64,000 nt of DNA, taken from the NCBI GenBank assembly GCA_903856725.1, contig CAIOCT010000050.1, positions 1 to 64,000 on the forward strand, read 5' to 3'. The position numbers were made by a program, and so were the translations under genes. This document shows positions 8,324 through 15,667 of this stretch, in pieces. Origin of the DNA: an uncultured Verrucomicrobiota bacterium. Its GTDB lineage: Bacteria; Verrucomicrobiota; Verrucomicrobiia; Opitutales; Opitutaceae. Below the pieces are notes generated by a model. That model was not told the DNA's origin and made no database searches. It saw only the letters and a program-made list of their open reading frames with translations. Each line of letters begins with the position of its first letter. The stretch's first letter is position 1.

Positions 8324-8473
8324 TCAGGGCAGCAATGCCGGGGGAGTGAGCAGAAGTTCGATCCAGCCCCACGTGGTGTAGGAAAGAATGGGGATGAGGA
8401 CGCCGAGCACGAGCAGCAGCCAAGGGTTATCGAGTACCTTCTGCCACGGATGGATTTTGGGTTCGTTATTCAT
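8324..8473 (-). CDS. Small single-helix membrane protein of the NOR-like operon
   Basis: A 49-codon ORF starts with ATG at 8473, four bases after the stop of the upstream subunit I paralogue, and ends with TGA at 8324-8326, 12 bp before the subunit II start. The product begins MNNEPKIHPWQKVLDNPW and then has one strongly hydrophobic segment of about 20 residues. Size, topology and position between oxidase subunits resemble small accessory subunits of heme-copper enzymes (CcoQ, CtaF or the ba3 subunit IIa), but I see no sequence motif that proves this. Tight spacing and in-operon position make it very likely real. Confidence 0.8.
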   Translation of the reverse strand: MNNEPKIHPWQKVLDNPWLLLVLGVLIPILSYTTWGWIELLLTPPALLP

Positions 8474-8477
8474 GAGA

Positions 8478-9896
8478 TTAAATCAAGGTGGTCGCGCGTT
8501 TGGGCCAGGCGCCGAGACGGCGGAGCATGACGGCGAGAAAGAAAATTCCTCCGGCCACCGCCACGAGACCACCGAGTCCCATGATGCTGAGCCCGAGATA
8601 TTCGCCGAGTGAGCGGACGTGCTGCTCAATGCCGTATTGTTTTCGGCCGAGGCCGTAAGCGCCGGCTAAAGCAAAGCCGAGGCCGAACACCGCTTGGCCA
8701 CCGCCAAAAAGCAGAAGCTGCAGTCCAGCGTAGCGCGGTGGAGTGGACGTGGTTCTAACCGGCACGACATCCGTGCAGAAATCATAAGCAGCGGCCATCA
8801 GTGCGAGCGTGACCGCGCCGATGGCGCAATGATAATGACCAGGTACGAGCGTGCTCGACTGACGAATGAACGAGCCGAGAATAAAGCCTAAAACGGTTAA
8901 GGTCGCGCTGCCGGCGAGACCAATGAAGCGATAATCACGCCAATTAAGCGCGGCGCGTTGGCGCCACACCTGAGTCGTCACGACGCACAGCACAACCAAG
9001 ACCACCGGGAAAATAGTCCAGCGCATGAGGTGCGTGGCCATGGAAAAGTAACTACTCGCTGTCGTGCCGCTAAAAGCCAGTAACGGCAAAATGAGTTGCG
9101 GCAGCACGAGGGCGGCGATGAGGGCGGTCATTGCCGTCGGTGATAAAATGATCTGCCCCGACCAGCGGTGGAGCAGATGGAGCCACAAGCCGAGCATCGC
9201 AGCGACATTGGCGGCTTGAAGCACATGGCCTCCCCCCCAAAAAATTAATTCATAATAGATAGCGGGAGCAGCGGCGGGCGTAGTTTGCCATGCCCCGAGA
9301 AAAGTTATCAAGGCGAGTACATTAGCAGCCGCAGAACCGCGAAGAGCGATCACGGTACTGGCAGTGAGTATTTTCGATCCAGCGGGAGCCGGAGTGGTTA
9401 ACGCGAGGATGAAAAAAAGACCCGCCCCAGCAAACCAGCTGATGAGTCCGCCAAAGAAAATAGGATGATCAATTACCGGCACATAATTCGAGAGCACCGG
9501 TTGCGCGCCGGGCATGAGCGCGCCGATGAGCAGGCCAATGATGCCAGCTGCGGCAAGGGCTAAGGCCACCGCGGTCAGACCTCGCGGTAGGCGCGGGCCG
9601 AGCGCGAGTCCGAGAAAAGCTAACGTGCCGGCTTGAAACCAAACCACGATGGCCAAGTCCACATGGACCACCAAGGCTCGTTTAAAAAAAAGGGGATCAG
9701 TGAATAACCAACCGAGAAAAGGTAAGCGGCCCACCACGAGCACGAGTGAAAGCAGGCCAGCCAAGACGAGGCTGCCGATTGCGAATCTAAACCAGGCCCG
9801 AGCGATGCGTATCTTTGGGCCTCTTGTTGTCGAAATCCTGATCACGGATCCATCAATCGAGGAAGCCCCAATAAGGGCCGAAGCCGGAGAGTGCAT
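8478..9896 (-). CDS. Heme-copper oxidase-like subunit I paralogue lacking the helix 7 His pair
   Basis: The 472-residue polytopic protein has H78 in helix 2 (VVHVDLAIVVW), H224 in FWGGGHVLQAAN (helix 6) and H354/H356 in GHYHCAIG (helix 10), enough for two hemes. No His pair appears where helix 7 should carry two metal ligands; between H243 and H289 there is no His, and H289 (ATHLMRW) is a single residue 65 positions after H224. It resembles proteins annotated as cbb3-type subunit I or gNOR-like. It heads the six-gene operon and has a DNR box just upstream. Either the active-site metal is bound unusually, or the protein is an electron-transfer or regulatory partner of the second subunit I. Confidence 0.8.
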   Translation of the reverse strand: MHSPASALIGASSIDGSVIRISTTRGPKIRIARAWFRFAIGSLVLAGLLSLVLVVGRLPFLGWLFTDPLFFKRALVVHVDLAIVVWFQAGTLAFLGLALGPRLPRGLTAVALALAAAGIIGLLIGALMPGAQPVLSNYVPVIDHPIFFGGLISWFAGAGLFFILALTTPAPAGSKILTASTVIALRGSAAANVLALITFLGAWQTTPAAAPAIYYELIFWGGGHVLQAANVAAMLGLWLHLLHRWSGQIILSPTAMTALIAALVLPQLILPLLAFSGTTASSYFSMATHLMRWTIFPVVLVVLCVVTTQVWRQRAALNWRDYRFIGLAGSATLTVLGFILGSFIRQSSTLVPGHYHCAIGAVTLALMAAAYDFCTDVVPVRTTSTPPRYAGLQLLLFGGGQAVFGLGFALAGAYGLGRKQYGIEQHVRSLGEYLGLSIMGLGGLVAVAGGIFFLAVMLRRLGAWPKRATTLI

Positions 9897-9902
9897 TCCG
9901 CC

Positions 9903-9944
9903 ACTCTAGCTTAACGGGGACTTCCTGACCTTGACGCGGGTCAA
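9903..9944 (-). promoter_or_regulatory. DNR/FNR-type promoter of the NO-reductase-like operon
   Basis: A perfect dyad TTGACGCGGGTCAA spans 9931-9944. The minus-strand -10-like hexamer TAGAGT is at 9903-9908, 22 bp from the box. Counting seven bases on, the predicted start is 9896, the A of the ATG, so the operon mRNA is predicted to be leaderless. Confidence 0.86.
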
Positions 9945-10071
9945 GATAATCGCAGCAGCCTCGGTAAGCCTTGGTAAATGCATTCCACTTGCAGCCAGAT
10001 TTTATTAACTGCCGGCCAGAGTGCGCTCGTAGAGCGAAATTGGGCTAATTTCATGAGAAGCCAATCGGCAA

Positions 10072-10692
10072 TTATTTAACTGCAGCAATCAGCGCCGCCG
10101 CAGTTGCAGGTAGACCGCCCTCGAGGCCGCTGCGTTGATGAACAATCACGCCTTCAGCATTTAAGACGGTCAGTAGGTTTGAGTGAGAAAAGCTGCCATC
10201 AATTTCTTGTTTATATTTTAGCCCGAGGAGCGCCGCCAGTTCGCGCACTGCATCAGCGCTGCCATGCAAAAGCTTCCATGATTTATCAAGAGAACGCTGA
10301 GCTCGGTAAGTGGCGAGCGCGGCGGGGGTGTCGCGGTCAGTGTCAAAAGACACGAGGACAAAAATTGTGCTAGCACGAATGGCCGCTGGTAGTTGACCGC
10401 GGATAGCTTGCATATCGGTGACGAGAAGCGGGCAGGCGTAGCCGCAGGAAGAAAAGAACATATTGAGCACCACGGGCCGCCCGCGCAGTTCGCCCAATGT
10501 AAAGGTTTGCCCAGTATCGTCAGTGAAATGGGACTCAAGCTGGTACAGCGAATCTGGACTAAGGGCGAGTGCGGTTGATTCGGAGGTAATTTTTTCGGCG
10601 CAGCACGTTTTGATTTCGGCGCGGCCAACTGCGCCGATGAGAGCGCAAGCTGCAAAGACGATGAGCAGGAGGCGGGTGGGAGTTGTTTTCAT
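10072..10692 (-). CDS. SCO1/SenC family copper-delivery protein
   Basis: The 206-residue protein starts with a signal peptide (hydrophobic core about 7-24) and has a thioredoxin-like SCO domain with CxxxC (CGYAC, within FFSSCGYACPLLV) and the conserved His in GSFSHSNL. It probably acts outside the cytoplasmic membrane in copper delivery or thiol reduction. It lies 15 bp downstream of nirV and is the third gene of the nirK unit, so its clients may be the nirK copper sites as well as CuA. A Cys pair (KTCCAEK) just after the signal peptide is unexplained. It differs from the larger membrane SCO encoded at 5006-6025. Confidence 0.9.
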   Translation of the reverse strand: MKTTPTRLLLIVFAACALIGAVGRAEIKTCCAEKITSESTALALSPDSLYQLESHFTDDTGQTFTLGELRGRPVVLNMFFSSCGYACPLLVTDMQAIRGQLPAAIRASTIFVLVSFDTDRDTPAALATYRAQRSLDKSWKLLHGSADAVRELAALLGLKYKQEIDGSFSHSNLLTVLNAEGVIVHQRSGLEGGLPATAAALIAAVK

Positions 10693-10707
10693 AGTCAGAG
10701 TGTGGGG

Positions 10708-11532
10708 TCAGCGTGGTGAGTAAGGGTCCAGTGGGCTAAAATCTTGAGCGCAGCGAAAGCCTAGTGAGGTGGTGGTGTTATTGGCCTGAAGGGAGGCGCG
10801 GAGGGCTTGGCGCATAAACGCTGCGTAGTCGCTGGAGTCTTTGGCTCCGAGTGAGCCGGCGCCACAAAAGCGATCGCGCTCGAGGCCGGAATCAGCGCGG
10901 GATTCCCCGGTAACGAGGGCTGTGTTGAAATCATCCACCCATTCCCACACAAAGCCGTGGAGGCCGCGGGCGCCGTGCAGATTGCGCCGCGCCGTCGTAA
11001 CGGTGCTTTGAATGGGAGGCACGGGCCGAGCGAGCCACGCGTAAAGATCATGTTGGAGCACCTCGTCATTTTTGCCATCGGGGCGCGTGTAACCAGCTGC
11101 CGCTGCGAGTTCCCATTCGGCCGTAGTCGGTAGGCGCCGACCGACCCACCGAGCGTAAGCACGGGCAGCAAACCAAGAAATCTGCACCACGGGAACATTG
11201 AGCGGGGCCTGCGTGCCGGGGTTAAGGTCGCTCGTCCAGTGCTCTAAGTAAGAGCTGTCCGCAAATAGTCGGCTGATGTGCGAGCGCTGCCAGCGCGGGT
11301 GGGCACGCACAAATGCGAGAAATTGCCCATTCGTAATTGGTTGTTCATCGAGCCAGAAAGCAGCAACGGGTTTTTTGGCTAAATCTTTGGGCGAGCGGAT
11401 CAGTGGTTCGTAGAATCCTGCAGGTATGAGCACTGAACCTTGTTCAGTGCCATTCGCCGCAGCGCCGCGAACCGTCCCTAGCCACAGGCCGAGCGCGATC
11501 GCGCTGAGTTGTAGGAAGGGCCTGGGTGTCAT
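10708..11532 (-). CDS. nirV: NirV-like SUMF1/FGE-domain protein
   Basis: The 274-residue protein has a signal peptide (about 1-27) and a formylglycine-generating-enzyme (SUMF1) fold, with AFWLDEQPITNGQFLAFV, PVVQISWFAARAYARWVG, RRLPTTAEWELAAAAG and LGFRCAQDF motifs. In several denitrifiers a gene of this family, nirV, follows nirK; its function is not established. The paired catalytic cysteines of true formylglycine-generating enzymes are not present in the expected C-x4-C form; only single cysteines occur near the C-terminus (RDRFCGAG and GFRC). It lies 30 bp after nirK and 15 bp before the SCO gene, in one operon. A role in NirK maturation is inference. Confidence 0.85.
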   Translation of the reverse strand: MTPRPFLQLSAIALGLWLGTVRGAAANGTEQGSVLIPAGFYEPLIRSPKDLAKKPVAAFWLDEQPITNGQFLAFVRAHPRWQRSHISRLFADSSYLEHWTSDLNPGTQAPLNVPVVQISWFAARAYARWVGRRLPTTAEWELAAAAGYTRPDGKNDEVLQHDLYAWLARPVPPIQSTVTTARRNLHGARGLHGFVWEWVDDFNTALVTGESRADSGLERDRFCGAGSLGAKDSSDYAAFMRQALRASLQANNTTTSLGFRCAQDFSPLDPYSPR

Positions 11533-11562
11533 GGGCAGAGCGAACGGTTTGCATCATTCCGA

Positions 11563-13089
11563 TTAGTGAATCTCGGCGCGGATCGCTTTAACTTTGGCCG
11601 AGGTGAATGCCTCACCGTGATTACCCCATGAATTATAGACGTATGTAAGCACGTCTGCGATTTGGGCATCAGTGAGGACTGCTTCTTGTGGTGGCATTAC
11701 ACTGTTAAGTGTCACGCCGTTAACAGTGACTGGGCCCGTGAGACCCTTCAGCACGGTGCGCACCGCGCGTCCGCGATCAGCGAGTAAATAATCTGAGCCC
11801 GCCAGCGGGGGAAACGCCATCGGGAGGCCCTTGCCGTCGGGTTGATGGCAGGCAAAACAGAGACCCATGTAGACCTGTTTACCTTTTTCGATCTGCATTT
11901 CTTTGGTAAGACCAGCGATGGTGGGATTAGAGGACATGGCGGCGGCAATTTGGGTCTTCAATTCAGCCTCGCGTTTAGCAGAGTTAGAACCGGCCTCGGC
12001 TTGAGCGCCGAGATAGATCGCATCAATTTCTTTGCCGGAGTAGATCACGCGATCCTCAGGTCCGGTTACTTTAAGCATACCTAAGGCCCCCTTGTTGAAG
12101 GCCCGGGTGAGCGAATGATCGACGAGAATAAAAGTACCAGGAACATCCACTTTGAATTCAACCATGGTGGCTCCCCCTGAGGGGACTAAGGTGGTCTGGA
12201 CATTGCGGTTAGGCAGTGAGAGTCCGGCCTCAGGATAAACTTTATCGAAAATTTCACCGATGATGTGAAAAGAAGAAGTGATGTTGGGGCCGCCGACACC
12301 AAAGAAGATGCGTACTTGTTCGCCCACTTTCGCCGTGATCGCTTTGTCGCCTACGAGCGAGCCGACGGCTCCATTAAATACGATGTAGGGCGGACGCTCA
12401 TCAATGGCCTTGGCCATATCAAAAGACTGCAGACCTTCTTCGCCGTATTTGCCGGTGGTGTAGAACTCTCCCTGCATCACGTAATATTCCTTATCAACAA
12501 TGGGGAGGCCTTCCTTGGGCTCGACGAGAATGAGACCATACATGCCATTGCCGATATGCATCGGGACCGGAGCCGTCGCGCAGTGGTAGACATAAAGTCC
12601 GGGATTGAGGGCTTGAAAAGTAAACTGCGAGCTATGGCCTGGAGCTGTAAAAGTTGAGGCCGCGCCGCCTCCGGGTCCAGTGACCGCATGGAGATCGATA
12701 TTGTGCGGCAGCTTGGATGAGGGATGATTATTGAGATGAAATTCGACGACATCTCCTTCTCGTATGCGGATAAAAGATCCGGGAACGCTACCGCCGAAAG
12801 TCCAGAAAGTGTACTCAACGCCGTCGGCTAATTTTGCGACTACTTCCCGCACTTCAAGATTTACGACCATGCGAGCCGCATACTGACGCTTAATGGCCGG
12901 CGGGACATGCGGCGGGGAGGTGAGCATGGCTTGCTCGATCGGCATGCTCGCCAGCTCAGGTGGCAGCACCACGGGGCCTTTGGCGTCAGCTGGACTCGTC
13001 GCCGCGTTGGCAACAAGCACCGTGGTAAAAGCGGCTGCCAAGACGAGAGCAACGACCGCGAGGGCCGTGAGTGGGCGTGGATTTTTCAT
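11563..13089 (-). CDS. nirK: Copper nitrite reductase with C-terminal cytochrome c domain
   Basis: Counting from the ATG at 13089 (508 residues), a signal peptide covers 1-30. Type 1 copper ligands are H129, C170, H178 and M183; type 2 ligands are H134, H169 and H325; catalytic D132 and H275 are also present. A heme c domain follows, with CFACH at C411-H415 and a probable Met ligand in SVMPP. It reduces nitrite to NO in the periplasm; the fused cytochrome could accept electrons directly. ATGs at 13137 and 13089 are possible starts. The GTG at 13170 overlaps the -10 element of the promoter and is excluded; 13089 gives a normal signal peptide. nirV and a SCO gene follow in the operon. Confidence 0.95.
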   Translation of the reverse strand: MKNPRPLTALAVVALVLAAAFTTVLVANAATSPADAKGPVVLPPELASMPIEQAMLTSPPHVPPAIKRQYAARMVVNLEVREVVAKLADGVEYTFWTFGGSVPGSFIRIREGDVVEFHLNNHPSSKLPHNIDLHAVTGPGGGAASTFTAPGHSSQFTFQALNPGLYVYHCATAPVPMHIGNGMYGLILVEPKEGLPIVDKEYYVMQGEFYTTGKYGEEGLQSFDMAKAIDERPPYIVFNGAVGSLVGDKAITAKVGEQVRIFFGVGGPNITSSFHIIGEIFDKVYPEAGLSLPNRNVQTTLVPSGGATMVEFKVDVPGTFILVDHSLTRAFNKGALGMLKVTGPEDRVIYSGKEIDAIYLGAQAEAGSNSAKREAELKTQIAAAMSSNPTIAGLTKEMQIEKGKQVYMGLCFACHQPDGKGLPMAFPPLAGSDYLLADRGRAVRTVLKGLTGPVTVNGVTLNSVMPPQEAVLTDAQIADVLTYVYNSWGNHGEAFTSAKVKAIRAEIH

Positions 13090-13162
13090 AAGATTAAAAG
13101 CGAATGAAGGTGGAGAAATAACGGAATTAGTTTTCATCAATGAGAGTAGCGGACTAGCTGAG

Positions 13163-13202
13163 CCTATCACGGCGGGGTCGGCATGCCCTTGATGCAGGTC
13201 AA
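13163..13202 (-). promoter_or_regulatory. DNR/FNR-type promoter of the nirK operon
   Basis: A dyad TTGATGCAGGTCAA lies at 13189-13202 and a minus-strand -10-like GATAGG at 13163-13168, 20 bp away. The predicted transcription start is near 13155, downstream of the first in-frame GTG at 13170. This decides the nirK start in favour of 13137 or 13089. Confidence 0.85.
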
Positions 13203-13224
13203 GGGCGCTCAGTGATGAGCTCGG

Positions 13225-14046
13225 CTACTGTTGATGATAAGCGTAGGCGAGCACCCCAAGATACAGTAAGCCCAAGCTAGCTTCGTTGACGCCGATTTGT
13301 TTGGCGGAGAGATGGGGGCGCCACACCGACGTTAGCCAAAATGTGCGAATCAGTAATAGGGCGAGAAAACTGACAGCGAGCCCGGGGACCAATTGTTCGC
13401 GAGCGAGTCCTGCGATCACGCCGAGGGCGATTACGCCTGCGAGCAGTGGCTGGCGGCGAGAGGCGCCCTGATTTTTTTCTAAGCGCAGATAAGTGCGAAT
13501 CGTTAAAACCGTAGGCAGACTACGTGCTAGGGCGAGTGCTGCTAGAGCCCAAGCTGTCGGAGCCGACCAGCCGGCCGCCCTCGCCAGGGCGGCGGGTAAA
13601 ATTGCAAAGGTAGCGCAACCAGCGAGCTCAGCGGCTGCAGCGCGGGATTCATGATGGTGGTCAAAATAGATAAATAATGCACCGCATGGCACCGCCAAAA
13701 GTAGAGGCCAAGCGGCGGTGAATCCGCTGATTAATTTTAGTTCGATGAGACCAATCATAACCAGAAGGGTCAGTAGACCTAAAGTGAAGCGGGTTAAATT
13801 CCTGTCCGGGGAAGTTTCCCCGCGAAGCAAGGCTCTTAATGGGCGGCGGGCAAAAAATCCGGCTAGGGCTGCAGCGGTCAGCGCTCCACCTGCCGCCGAG
13901 GGTGCCACGAGCAGACCTAGCGCGAGCGGTTCAAGCGCCAGCGACCAAGCGCCATGTTCCCGCGGCAGAAAAAGAGTGGAGCCGGAATAAAAATTCTTAG
14001 GCGACGCTAAAATAACGGGTCGCTGCGTTACCGTCAGAGGATGCAT
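13225..14046 (-). CDS. YwiC-like multi-pass membrane protein
   Basis: The 273-residue protein starts with the YwiC-type segment LFLPREHGAWSLALEPL and has about seven to eight hydrophobic helices. The family is named after Bacillus subtilis YwiC, encoded in the narK-fnr-ywiC region, and is found with anaerobic respiration genes; its function is unknown. Here it has its own perfect TTGA-N6-TCAA box and lies upstream of the nirK unit in the same direction. Membership in the denitrification regulon is well supported by the promoter; transport or maturation roles would be guesses. Confidence 0.85.
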   Translation of the reverse strand: MHPLTVTQRPVILASPKNFYSGSTLFLPREHGAWSLALEPLALGLLVAPSAAGGALTAAALAGFFARRPLRALLRGETSPDRNLTRFTLGLLTLLVMIGLIELKLISGFTAAWPLLLAVPCGALFIYFDHHHESRAAAAELAGCATFAILPAALARAAGWSAPTAWALAALALARSLPTVLTIRTYLRLEKNQGASRRQPLLAGVIALGVIAGLAREQLVPGLAVSFLALLLIRTFWLTSVWRPHLSAKQIGVNEASLGLLYLGVLAYAYHQQ

Positions 14047-14052
14047 CCTCGC

Positions 14053-14093
14053 ATTATCGATAAACTCGTCGTTCCCGCCTTGACCTGCGTCAA
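14053..14093 (-). promoter_or_regulatory. DNR/FNR-type promoter of the YwiC-like gene
   Basis: A dyad TTGACCTGCGTCAA spans 14080-14093 with a strong minus-strand -10 GATAAT at 14053-14058, 21 bp away. The predicted start is 14046, the A of the ATG, so a leaderless mRNA is expected. Confidence 0.86.
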
Positions 14094-14123
14094 GCGATCG
14101 TCGGCGCCATTGCGCGCACCTCG

Positions 14124-14825
14124 TTAGCGATTGAGGAGTGCGGCAACTCGGGTGCGACTGCGGACGTTTAGTTTATCAAAAATTGCGGCGAGCTGCGTTT
14201 TGATGGTGAGCGGGCTCCGGTGAAGCTCAGTGGCAATTTCGCGGGTGCGCAGACCTTCGCGCACCCGCATGGCCACCTCGCGTTCGCGCTCGGTGAGGCG
14301 CGCCAGCAGCGCGACCGCTCCGGGCGATAGGGCGCGCTCGCGATCACCGCGGGGCCGGCGATAGTCGAGTTGAAGATGAAAGGCGGGCAGCTGACCTCCA
14401 GCGGGGGCATGGAGCTTAATCCGCGCATGTAAGCCGCGAGTGTGATCACTCACCATGTGAGGTTGGCTGAGGGTTATGCCTTGATTCCATTGAGCGCGCA
14501 GACGTTGACAGGCTTCAATCAGCGCGGCTGGAAGACGAAAGGCGCGGCGCGCACGCAGGGCCGCGGCACGCCGCTCGCCATGATTCCAAACCGCACAAGC
14601 GCGGGCCGCTTCAGCATTAAACCACTGGGGCTCGATGGCCCAATTTAACAGAAGCAGTCCGACCGGAACCTCTTCCATCATCGCCGCATAGTGAACCAAG
14701 AGAACTGAACGATCAGGATTAAGTGGAGTCATCGGCGAAATAAGTAACGAGGCGAGAGCGACACGGTCAGGTGTCATCTCTCGGAGGGGTGACTTGGCAG
14801 ACAGCGGCGGGCACCGCAAGCGCAT
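14124..14825 (-). CDS. LuxR-type HTH regulator with PAS-like N-terminus
   Basis: Up to 233 residues. The C-terminal 65 residues form a LuxR/FixJ-type HTH with the signature LTEREREVAMRVREGLRTRE, then IATELHRSPLTIKTQLAAIF and KLNVRSRTRVA. The N-terminal half (about 45-150) looks PAS-like (MMEEVPVGLLLLN), with no receiver Asp, so the input is probably a ligand or redox signal rather than phosphorylation. ATGs at 14825, 14777 and 14732 are all possible; the start is not decided. It is encoded just upstream of the YwiC-like gene on the same strand, without a DNR box of its own, so its link to denitrification is only positional. Confidence 0.82.
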   Translation of the reverse strand: MRLRCPPLSAKSPLREMTPDRVALASLLISPMTPLNPDRSVLLVHYAAMMEEVPVGLLLLNWAIEPQWFNAEAARACAVWNHGERRAAALRARRAFRLPAALIEACQRLRAQWNQGITLSQPHMVSDHTRGLHARIKLHAPAGGQLPAFHLQLDYRRPRGDRERALSPGAVALLARLTEREREVAMRVREGLRTREIATELHRSPLTIKTQLAAIFDKLNVRSRTRVAALLNR

Positions 14826-14983
14826 TACTCCTTTTGGATGAGTCTGCCAGGTGGGTGGCGCTGGAAAATTTTTCCGGAAAAATTTATTCGATCGGGAGAA
14901 GCCTCGCCTTAAGCTTCGGAAACGCTCATGAAATTACTGCGCACTGTTATCATAAAAAATCTTCGTCCTTCATTGCGTTACTT

Positions 14984-15592
14984 ATGCTGATCGATTTCGA
15001 AAAAATTTCCCCACGCGAAGCTTATCCGTGGTTAATTAACGCCATTAATCCGCGGCCGATTGCGTGGGTCTCGACCATTTCCGCGGCCGGCCACACTAAT
15101 TTAGCGCCCTTCTCATTTTTTCAGGGAGTCTGCGCCAGTCCCCCGACATTGCTTTTCACGGGGGCGGTCGATCGTCAGGGCAAGAAGAAGGACAGCGTGA
15201 TCAACGTGGAACAAGTCCCTGAATTTGTGATCAACATCGTCCCTTATGCGTTGCGTGAGTCCATGAACGCGACCGCGGCGCCGCTACCACACGGTGAAAG
15301 TGAATTTGATCATTTCAAGATTGCGACCGCGCCATCGCTTAAAATTCGCCCCCCTCGGGTGGCATCGTCGCCGGTATCTTTGGAGTGTCGACTCGATCGC
15401 ATCGTTAACATCGGGACCGGACCGCTTTCCGCTAACGTCGTATTCGGGACCGTCGTCTGCATGCATGTCAGCGAGCAGGTGTTGGGAGCGGATGGACAGA
15501 TCGATCCACGCTTGCTGGATACGATCGGCCGCATGGGTAGTGATTATTATACCCGCACGACCGAATTATTTACCATTCCCCGCCCGAGTTGA
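14984..15592 (+). CDS. Flavin reductase family protein (FMN-binding)
   Basis: From the ATG at 14984 the product is 202 residues, starting MLIDFEKISPREAYPWLINA and continuing with the NPRPIAWVST and NLAPFSFFQGVCASPPTLLF segments typical of the flavoredoxin / flavin-reductase-like split-barrel family that binds FMN. Such proteins act in the cytoplasm as NAD(P)H:flavin reductases or FMN electron carriers. An in-frame extension to 14771 overlaps the divergent regulator and lacks family similarity, so I chose the internal ATG. It is a single gene; physiological partner unknown. Confidence 0.88.
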   Translation: MLIDFEKISPREAYPWLINAINPRPIAWVSTISAAGHTNLAPFSFFQGVCASPPTLLFTGAVDRQGKKKDSVINVEQVPEFVINIVPYALRESMNATAAPLPHGESEFDHFKIATAPSLKIRPPRVASSPVSLECRLDRIVNIGTGPLSANVVFGTVVCMHVSEQVLGADGQIDPRLLDTIGRMGSDYYTRTTELFTIPRPS

Positions 15593-15667
15593 GGCGGTCG
15601 GTAACGTTTAAACGATCTCGGCCAAAATTGCTTTCAGAGTTAACCCCCTAATCCTGCTGATTTTTGT

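Noticed and set aside
8312-8480. Possibility that the 49-residue ORF is noise
   Set aside because: Rejected as noise because it fills the gap between two operon genes exactly, has a clear membrane helix and a tight start/stop arrangement.
14771-14983. N-terminal extension of the flavin reductase
   Set aside because: It overlaps the divergent regulator and carries no family similarity; the ATG at 14984 fits the known N-terminus.
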